Source: Patescibacteria group bacterium (lineage in GTDB: Bacteria; Patescibacteriota; Minisyncoccia; Moranbacterales; UBA1568). Taken from it: DNA of 19,565 bases. Where the stretch lies: contig JAUPWI010000041.1 in the NCBI GenBank assembly GCA_030916545.1, positions 1 to 19,565 of the forward strand, written 5' to 3'. Below, in pieces: positions 15,054 to 19,565 of the stretch. A program made the position numbers and the translations under genes. Below the pieces are notes generated by a model, which saw only the letters and a program-made list of their open reading frames with translations, was not told where the DNA came from and made no database searches. How positions within the stretch are numbered: the stretch's first letter is position 1; the number at the start of each line of letters is the position of its first letter.

Positions 15054-15116
15054 TCTCTCCATTACCCCAGTGCCCGAGGTGCGGTTGCCACTATTGGCAG
15101 ATTTCTCAAAGAACTT
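15054..15116 (-). repeat. Repeat A copy 3: first leader of the cluster transcript
   Basis: Nearly identical to copy 1 (one difference in the first 45 bases). It is followed on the minus strand by GGAGAG and ATGATGAAGAT, as if to start a gene, but only about ten codons follow before copy 2 begins. It is the first element of the transcript started near 15149. Confidence 0.82.
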
Positions 15117-15155
15117 ATGCCAGTTGTTTCACATACTTCCTCAACTCGACTAAGT

Positions 15156-15184
15156 AGTATACTTTGTTTTGAGTAAAATGTCAA
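15156..15184 (-). promoter_or_regulatory. Promoter of the receiver-like gene cluster
   Basis: On the minus strand TTGACA (15184-15179), exactly 17 bp, then TATACT (15161-15156): a perfect -35 and a five-of-six -10. Transcription should start near 15149, some 33 bp before leader A3. Confidence 0.82.
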
Positions 15185-15209
15185 TAATAAGGTCAATATA
15201 TCGTCAATA
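15180..15209. repeat. Three TATTGAC direct repeats over the cluster -35
   Basis: GTCAATA occurs at 15180-15186, 15192-15198 and 15203-15209 (TATTGAC on the minus strand), spaced 12 and 11 bp, about one helical turn. The first overlaps the -35 of the cluster promoter; the other two lie upstream of it. The same face of the helix is presented, as expected for cooperative binding by a regulator, possibly the divergent TrmB-like protein. Confidence 0.6.
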
Positions 15210-15254
15210 TCCGGTTCAAAACAAACCAGATATGTTCATTTTTTGGCTTTATAA

Positions 15255-15283
15255 TTGACTTATATTTCATTTTCTGCTATACT
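15255..15283 (+). promoter_or_regulatory. Promoter of the TrmB-like regulator gene
   Basis: TTGACT (15255-15260) and TATACT (15278-15283) with 17 bp between, plus TGC before the -10, making it also an extended -10. Transcription should start near 15290, about 43 bp before the ATG. Confidence 0.8.
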
Positions 15284-15288
15284 CATAT

Positions 15289-15308
15289 TGTCGACCTTTT
15301 TACCGACA
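15289..15308. promoter_or_regulatory. Dyad at the start of the regulator transcript (candidate autoregulatory operator)
   Basis: TGTCG (15289-15293) and CGACA (15304-15308) are inverted around 10 bp, with AT-rich flanks that extend the symmetry imperfectly. It sits on or just after the expected transcription start, a usual place for negative autoregulation. Confidence 0.4.
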
Positions 15309-15332
15309 TATTTAAATCATCACTGAAAAAAC

Positions 15333-16064
15333 ATGCTTTTCCAAGACTTACAGCAATTTGGATTGAGCGAAAAGGAGGCCCGAGTCTATATGGCCCTGCT
15401 TGAGATTGGCGAAGCCTCTATTGGACTCATAACCAAAAAATCCGGAGTAAAACGCACTACAGTCTATGATGTTATAGAAGAACTCAAGGTATCCAGCCTC
15501 GTCGGCATGATAAAAAAAGAAAAAAAGACCCTCTATTTCGCCGAAGACCCACGCTCACTTGAGGGAAAACTTGAAGAAAGAAAAGAAAGCCTCAAACGAA
15601 TGCTCCCTGAGCTCCTTTCTATCGCCAATTTCCTGGATAATAAACCAAAAATTCGGTTTTATGAGGGACGGGAAGGTATTAAAGAAGTCTACAGGGATAC
15701 ACTCCACTACCCAGATCAAGAACTTCTCGCCTGGGTGGCAGAAGAAGCGATCGAGGCATTCGATGAGGCATTTCTCAATACCTACTATCTCCCCCGCCGT
15801 GTGGGAAAAAAGATTTGGGTCCGTGCTATCGCTCCTGATGTCCCGTTCATGCAACAATATAAAGGTCAGGATATCCCATCACTCCGCAAAACCCGCCTCA
15901 TCGATGCCAAGCGCTTCCCTCTGGATGCCGAAATCAATCTCTACGGGAGAAACAAAATCGCCATCATGTCCTTCTCGGAACAGACTAGCCTTATCATCGA
16001 GAGTGAAAAAATATTTCGTACCCTCAAAAGTATTTTCGAGTGCCAATGGGAAAGCTTGGCCTAA
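15333..16064 (+). CDS. TrmB-like transcriptional regulator
   Basis: A 243-residue DNA-binding protein. Residues 1-70 are the TrmB-type winged helix: LQQFGLSEKEARVYMALLEIG, then ASIGLITKKSGVKRTTVYDVIEELKVSSLV with the recognition helix in RTTVYDVI, then a wing rich in Lys. A helical linker (about 75-100, with KLEERKESLKRMLPELLSIA) precedes a C-terminal domain with KPKIRFYEGREGIKEVYRDTL (about 105-125). That stretch is seen in many TrmB-like and related regulators. Archaeal TrmB proteins bind sugars through a larger C-terminal domain; here that domain is short and the ligand is unknown. The gene is divergent from the receiver-like cluster, with a shared regulatory region of about 270 bp, so control of that cluster is the natural hypothesis. 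Confidence 0.88.
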   Translation: MLFQDLQQFGLSEKEARVYMALLEIGEASIGLITKKSGVKRTTVYDVIEELKVSSLVGMIKKEKKTLYFAEDPRSLEGKLEERKESLKRMLPELLSIANFLDNKPKIRFYEGREGIKEVYRDTLHYPDQELLAWVAEEAIEAFDEAFLNTYYLPRRVGKKIWVRAIAPDVPFMQQYKGQDIPSLRKTRLIDAKRFPLDAEINLYGRNKIAIMSFSEQTSLIIESEKIFRTLKSIFECQWESLA

Positions 16065-16109
16065 AAAACAGAGCTTTATCAAACGGTAGTTACTTTCCAA
16101 GGGAACTTT

Positions 16110-17381
16110 TTACAGGCGAGCTAGCTCTTCCTCTATGACAACCCTCTCATTCCACGGTAGACGCGTGTCTCTGATTGCCATTGTCTCCTCGGCACCCTTG
16201 CCGGTCACGATGATCCAGTCCCCAGGCTTCGCGATATCCAAAGCGTGTGCGATCGCCTCGCGCCGGTCCGGAATGCGCCAATATTCCTTTCCCTTTTCTT
16301 TACCTGAGATACCGCTCTCGATTTCATCCGCGATCCGCTCGGGATCCTCATAGTACGGATCCTCATTCGTCAGGACCAGTGCGTCCGCGTACGACGAAAC
16401 GATCGATCCCATGATTGGACGCTTGCCTCGATCGCGTTCCCCGCAGGCACCGAATACGGCGATGATCCGCGAATCTCCCGTTCGCATACCCGCTATCAAC
16501 GCGTACAACTTTTCGAGTGAATCCGGCGTCACCGCGTAATCGATGACGATATGCAGACCACGGACATTCGGAACCAACTCCATCCGTCCCGGAACCCCGG
16601 ATATTCCATCCAGCGCTTGGCCGGCCACCGAGAGATCGATACCGAGTATCCGGGCGACCGCGATGGCGGCAAGAGCGTTCTCGACATTGTGACGACCCGG
16701 CAGATGTATCCGGAATTCTCTCCCTTGGACCAGAAACGAGGCTCCCGACGTATCGAAAGCGAGTCCTTCCGCGAACACATCTGCTTCCGGGCGCTCGGTG
16801 CTGTACGAGACAAGTCCGGCATACCGCTTCAGGCTGATATATTCTTCAGGATGCTCCATATCGAGATTGACGACTGCCAGGCGTGCCCGATCGAAAAGAC
16901 GACGTTTGGCTCGCCGATACTCACCCATCGTCCGATGATAATCCAGATGCTCACGCGTCACGTTGGTCATGACGGCGACTTCGTAACCGATTCCCCATAC
17001 CCGGCGCTGATCGAGTGCATGCGAGGAAGTTTCGATGACCGCGTATTCACAATCGGAATCCACCGCCTCCCGCAGGAATTTCTGAAGTTTCCACGCTGAG
17101 AGCGTTGTGAATTTTGAGGCGTTTGTCCACTCGCGATCGCCAATGGCAAAGTTGATAGTCGAGGCCATTGCTGTTTTTTTCCCGGCTTCTTGAAGAATCC
17201 TAGTAATGAACTGCACGGTCGTCGTCTTGCCGTTCGTTCCGGTCACACCGATCACTTTCAGTTTCTTGGCCGGGAAACCGAAACAGACCGCCGCAAAGAC
17301 GGCGAGCGGAAGGTGATAGAAAAGATTCTTGAAAATCTGCGGTACGAACCGCGAACACATATGCGACATATATCTTTTCAT
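16110..17381 (-). CDS. murE: UDP-N-acetylmuramyl-tripeptide synthetase (MurE-type Mur ligase)
   Basis: A cytoplasmic ATP-dependent ligase of peptidoglycan synthesis that adds the third amino acid to UDP-MurNAc-L-Ala-D-Glu. The P-loop GVTGTNGKTTT is at 45-55, and STINF, ETSSHALDQ, NVTREHLDYH and the HNVENALAAIAVA stretch of the central domain follow. FGACGERDRGKR and GKGAEET complete the C-terminal domain. At 423 residues it lacks most of the usual N-terminal UDP-binding domain of MurE (family about 490), with only some 40 residues before the P-loop. The amino-acid recognition motif, DNPR in meso-diaminopimelate enzymes, reads NEDPYYEDP here, so the residue added is uncertain. Its start overlaps the femX stop as ATGA. 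It converges with the TrmB-like gene across 45 bp without a clear terminator. Confidence 0.93.
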   Translation of the reverse strand: MKRYMSHMCSRFVPQIFKNLFYHLPLAVFAAVCFGFPAKKLKVIGVTGTNGKTTTVQFITRILQEAGKKTAMASTINFAIGDREWTNASKFTTLSAWKLQKFLREAVDSDCEYAVIETSSHALDQRRVWGIGYEVAVMTNVTREHLDYHRTMGEYRRAKRRLFDRARLAVVNLDMEHPEEYISLKRYAGLVSYSTERPEADVFAEGLAFDTSGASFLVQGREFRIHLPGRHNVENALAAIAVARILGIDLSVAGQALDGISGVPGRMELVPNVRGLHIVIDYAVTPDSLEKLYALIAGMRTGDSRIIAVFGACGERDRGKRPIMGSIVSSYADALVLTNEDPYYEDPERIADEIESGISGKEKGKEYWRIPDRREAIAHALDIAKPGDWIIVTGKGAEETMAIRDTRLPWNERVVIEEELARL

Positions 17382-18364
17382 CCTCTGAAAAATTTCTTGA
17401 AAATCGACAGACTCCGCTGCAAGAAACGGAGACGTAGGTACAGCCCATACCGCCCCCGGTCGATGACCATATCATAGCATCCCGGAAACACTTTCGGTGC
17501 GGTGCCCGACGAAAATCCAAGCTTGAAACGGGTAATCCCCTCCCAGCCGGCGATTTTTGATTTCTGATTTCTGATTTCAGAAGAGACGCTTACTCCGCCG
17601 AAATCATACCACTGACACCCGTGCTGTTTCGCTTCCCGCATCTGCTCCCACTGGAGAAGGACGGGAGCCATCATCTCGCGATGCACATCGCTCGTCCCTC
17701 CGTGCAGATACGTCGCCGTATCACCCGAAAACAGGATGAGATTAGCCGCAAGCACCTGCCCCTTGAATTCCGCGACGAACAACGAAAGACGCTCTTCCGA
17801 AAACACGGTCAGCATATTTTCATAATAGGATTCCGGATGAGGCAGTATGTTCTTTCGTTTCGCGGTCTATTCGATAAGCTTGAAAAAAACTTCCCGGTAT
17901 CTTTTCTCGCGCGTCGCAAAAATCCGCACGCCTTTCTTCTCCGCCAATCGGATATTGTATCGCGTTTTCGCTTTCATTTCCGCGAGCAGATCTTCTTCGG
18001 TTCTCGATACGTCTACCACGAAAACCTCCCGCGGCTGCATGTCATGTGGGGCCCTGATAAGCCTAATACCATCATTTCCACCCCATTCAGATATTGCTCG
18101 CTTCCAACTTTTCAAAATTTCTTCCGTCTCCGGTTCGATGCGCACCCACGCACATCGCGCTTTCTTTGCATGAGCAATCAATTCTCCCAAGAGAGATTCC
18201 GGATCTACGGTTCCACGAGAAGGAAATCGTGGGGTATACAGATACCTGCCCACCACCGGCAACGTATGAATGAAACCCTGCGCATCATCTCCGATCCGGA
18301 CCGAATCATACCCGCTCATTTCCTGAAAGCGCCTCCACTCCTCCGATTGAAAAAAATTATCCAT
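17378..18364 (-). pseudogene. FemAB/FemX-type peptidyltransferase interrupted by one in-frame TAG
   Basis: FemAB-family enzymes add amino acids from aminoacyl-tRNA to the peptide stem of peptidoglycan precursors. Start 18364 (MDNFFQSEEWRRFQEMSGYD) opens a frame that reads the N-terminal GNAT-like domain, including LLAEMKAKTRYNIRLAEKKGV, to FFKLIE. It meets TAG at 17867-17869, then continues in the same frame through TAKRKNILPHPESYYENML, LHGGTSDVHREMMAPVLLQW, WYDFGG and WEGITRFKLGF to a normal TGA overlapping murE. The total would be 328 residues, full family length. At the TAG position relatives usually have Glu (LLxETAKR), one base away from TAG. No other lesion is seen, so it is either a fresh nonsense mutation, a read-through site or a sequence error. 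Position between ruvA and murE supports a cell-wall role. Confidence 0.82.
17552..17579. repeat. 4x7-bp tandem repeat inside the femX-like gene
   Basis: Four consecutive heptamers: GATTTTT, GATTTCT, GATTTCT, GATTTCA. They encode the SEIRNQKSK stretch in the loop just before WEGITRFK. Gain or loss of one 7-bp unit would shift the reading frame. Confidence 0.85.
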
Positions 18365-18374
18365 ACGAAGATAC

Positions 18375-18947
18375 CTATTTCTTTCCCAACTGCTTCAGTG
18401 CCTGGGTGATACGGGCTCCGACATCCTTGATATCGGGTGCGACGAGCTTGAGCGCTTCACGCGCGTCACCGACCGAATACCCCATGGCAGCCAATGCCTC
18501 GAGCGCATCCTGATCGGCGAGCGCCTGGGCGGTTCCGCGCAACTCGGTTTCCTTGACCTTATTTTGAAGTTCGACGATCACCCGCTCAGCCGTCTTCTTT
18601 CCCACCCCGGAAACGCGTGTCAGAAGCGACGCGTCCTTATGCACGATGGCAGTACGGATGGTGTTCGGATCGGCGATCGAAAGGATACCGAGAGCCACCT
18701 TTGGCCCGATACCGGAAATGGATATGAGTAGCTCGAACATCTCGAGTTCATCATCATCCAGAAAACCGTACAAGGTCAATTGATCCTCCCGTACATGCGT
18801 ATGGATATGGAGAAGAACCGATTCTGCACCGGCAATCTTCCCGAGCGCATAGGCAGACACGGCCACTTTGTATCCGACCCCGCCACACATCACCAGAGCG
18901 GTTCCGTTCTTCATTCCGCGCAGTTCTCCCTCGAGCAGTCCTATCAT
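18375..18947 (-). CDS. ruvA: Holliday junction branch-migration protein RuvA
   Basis: RuvA binds four-way DNA junctions as a tetramer and loads the RuvB motor for branch migration during recombinational repair. The 190-residue product has all three domains. An N-terminal OB fold starts MIGLLEGEL and runs to LTLYGFLDDDELEMFELLI. The second domain has two helix-hairpin-helix motifs, ISGIGPKVALGIL (about 76-88) and VSGVGKKTAERVIVEL (about 111-126). The C-terminal three-helix domain that contacts RuvB is DALEALAAMGYSVGDAREAL. The length is normal. It is the first gene of the ruvA-femX-murE unit, ending 10 bp before femX. GGGAG lies very close (1 bp) to the ATG at 18947, so the ribosome-binding site is not ideal. 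ruvB and ruvC are not in the window. Confidence 0.97.
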   Translation of the reverse strand: MIGLLEGELRGMKNGTALVMCGGVGYKVAVSAYALGKIAGAESVLLHIHTHVREDQLTLYGFLDDDELEMFELLISISGIGPKVALGILSIADPNTIRTAIVHKDASLLTRVSGVGKKTAERVIVELQNKVKETELRGTAQALADQDALEALAAMGYSVGDAREALKLVAPDIKDVGARITQALKQLGKK

Positions 18948-18998
18948 ACTCCCGTATTAGTGAATGATCGTTTTCTCCATAGTACCTGTTTTGTTTCC

Positions 18999-19036
18999 TC
19001 TTGGCACGCCGCCCACTCCCCGGACTCTTGCCAAGA
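18999..19036. promoter_or_regulatory. Inverted repeat between ruvA and rpsT
   Basis: TCTTGGCA (18999-19006) and TGCCAAGA (19029-19036) are perfect 8-bp arms around 22 bp that include a GC-rich stretch. A T5 run follows shortly on the plus strand. It could be an operator, an attenuator-like hairpin in the rpsT leader, or chance; no clear promoter could be placed around it. Confidence 0.45.
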
Positions 19037-19103
19037 AATCGTTTTTCTGTTAGAAATAATCTGTCTCAAATTCCCGGTTTGCCGGTACCCATATTTTAAT
19101 CAA

Positions 19104-19137
19104 GCCGATGGCCGGGCCCTCTCTAGCCCGTCACGGC
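19104..19137 (+). promoter_or_regulatory. Hairpin in the rpsT leader
   Basis: A nested stem: GCCG (19104-19107) with CGGC (19134-19137), and inside it CGGGC (19113-19117) with GCCCG (19126-19130) around an 8-nt loop. It ends 24 bp before the rpsT ATG, where no Shine-Dalgarno sequence is seen. S20 represses its own translation in E. coli, so a regulatory leader is plausible here; the structure itself is not a match to a known element. Confidence 0.45.
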
Positions 19138-19160
19138 GATCAATCATAACGCGCATCGCT

Positions 19161-19535
19161 ATGCCAATCAAGAAGAACGCCATCAAATACATGCGAGTCA
19201 CCGCCCGCAAGACCGAAAAGAACAAGATCGTAAAGGGTGTCGTGAAAAGCGCGATCAAGAAAACCCGTGAAGCGGTCGCGGCCGGAAAGTTCGATGATGC
19301 ACAGAAATTCTATAAGGAAGCACAGAAAGCCCTCGACAAAGCGGCTGAGAAGAACATCATCAAGAAGAACACTGCCGCCAACAAGAAGTCCCGTCTCAAC
19401 GCCTTCGTGAAAAAAGCCGTTCTGAACAAAGATGAACCGAAAAAGACTTCTACTAAGAAAACAGCGACCAAGAAGGTAGCCGTCAAGAAAGTCGCCCCGA
19501 AGAAGAAAGTCGCTGCCAAGAAGGTAGCCGCCTAG
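19161..19535 (+). CDS. rpsT: 30S ribosomal protein S20 with Lys/Ala-rich C-terminal tail
   Basis: S20 binds 16S rRNA early in small-subunit assembly. The start is MPIKKNAIKYMRVTARKTEK, close to the family N-terminus, and the frame continues with the family helices KSAIKKTREAVAAGKFDDAQ and ALDKAAEKNIIKKNTAANKKSRLNAFVK. The core ends near residue 87, the usual S20 length. About 35 more residues follow, made of Lys, Ala, Val and Thr (KKTSTKKTATKKV, KKVAPKKKVAAKKVAA), resembling a histone H1-like tail. Such tails occur on ribosomal proteins of several lineages and probably strengthen RNA contact. The frame is open from 18780, but the true start is the ATG at 19161. It is divergent from ruvA. Codon use in the tail matches the core. 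Confidence 0.96.
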   Translation: MPIKKNAIKYMRVTARKTEKNKIVKGVVKSAIKKTREAVAAGKFDDAQKFYKEAQKALDKAAEKNIIKKNTAANKKSRLNAFVKKAVLNKDEPKKTSTKKTATKKVAVKKVAPKKKVAAKKVAA

Positions 19536-19565
19536 TCTCTACTTTCCTCGAAAAGAAAAAACCAC

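Noticed and set aside
12678..15116. Integron-like cassette array with attC sites
   Set aside because: Hairpin elements lie between small genes, but no RYYYAAC/GTTRRRY core pairs are seen, there is no integrase gene in the window, and there are two distinct repeat families placed by gene end rather than one per cassette.
17867..17869. Recoded TAG (stop reassigned to an amino acid)
   Set aside because: TAG ends several intact genes here (htpX, ruvA, rpsT), and no other gene in the window contains an internal TAG.
18780..19160. N-terminal extension of S20 by 127 codons
   Set aside because: This part is antisense to ruvA and contains the leader hairpins; the S20 family starts at the ATG at 19161.
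1..19565. tRNA or rRNA genes, insertion sequences
   Set aside because: I saw no cloverleaf with a T-loop GTTCRANYC pattern, no rRNA-like stretch and no transposase.

Overview
This window looks like a chromosomal segment from a member of the Candidate Phyla Radiation (Patescibacteria), by eye near 50% GC and using the standard bacterial code. TGA and TAG both act as ordinary stops, so Gracilibacteria-type UGA recoding is absent. The assignment rests on small membrane and housekeeping genes with divergent domain forms: LemA/DUF2207/HtpX, a short MurE, a FemAB-type transferase, DUF212, and a TrmB-like regulator beside small receiver-like proteins. Most housekeeping genes lack a clear Shine-Dalgarno site, and four promoters carry an extended -10 (TGnTAnnnT). 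The exact lineage cannot be fixed from this sequence.

Layout. Positions 1-4151 hold a minus-strand run reading htpX, a DUF4258-like gene, a DUF4870 gene, a DUF2339 membrane giant and a secreted protein cut off by the window edge. At 4325-5596 is a plus-strand gene with a strong ribosome-binding site: a novel N-terminal region joined to a left-handed beta-helix (hexapeptide) domain. A bidirectional terminator separates it from a lemA-DUF2207 pair on the minus strand (8224-5679). A DUF212 (divergent PAP2) gene follows on the plus strand, then two small unknown genes (9028-9711 and 9879-10478). Each of these has its own promoter and intrinsic terminator, and they appear to be diverged paralogues. 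A 63-bp remnant of a second murE 3' end lies at 10574-10636. Next is a 626-residue protein with a C-terminal methyltransferase domain and an unrecognised N-terminal 430 residues.

Positions 12678-15330 are the most unusual part. Four small minus-strand genes, two of them homologous receiver-like proteins that share an HPASAM motif, are punctuated by two families of repeats. Repeat A (three copies) is a two-hairpin element placed just upstream of start codons. Repeat B (three copies) is a long hairpin placed downstream of stop codons; each copy is joined to a second hairpin whose sequence differs while its pairing is kept. The cluster is read from a near-consensus promoter, divergent from a TrmB-like regulator gene. 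Three TATTGAC boxes at 11-12 bp spacing overlap the cluster's -35. This looks like a small regulated array of signalling-type proteins with standard RNA leaders and trailers.

Positions 16110-18947 are a minus-strand operon ruvA-femX-murE, in which femX carries one in-frame TAG and a 4x7-bp tandem repeat. The window ends with rpsT (ribosomal protein S20) on the plus strand, preceded by hairpins and carrying a Lys/Ala-rich C-terminal tail.
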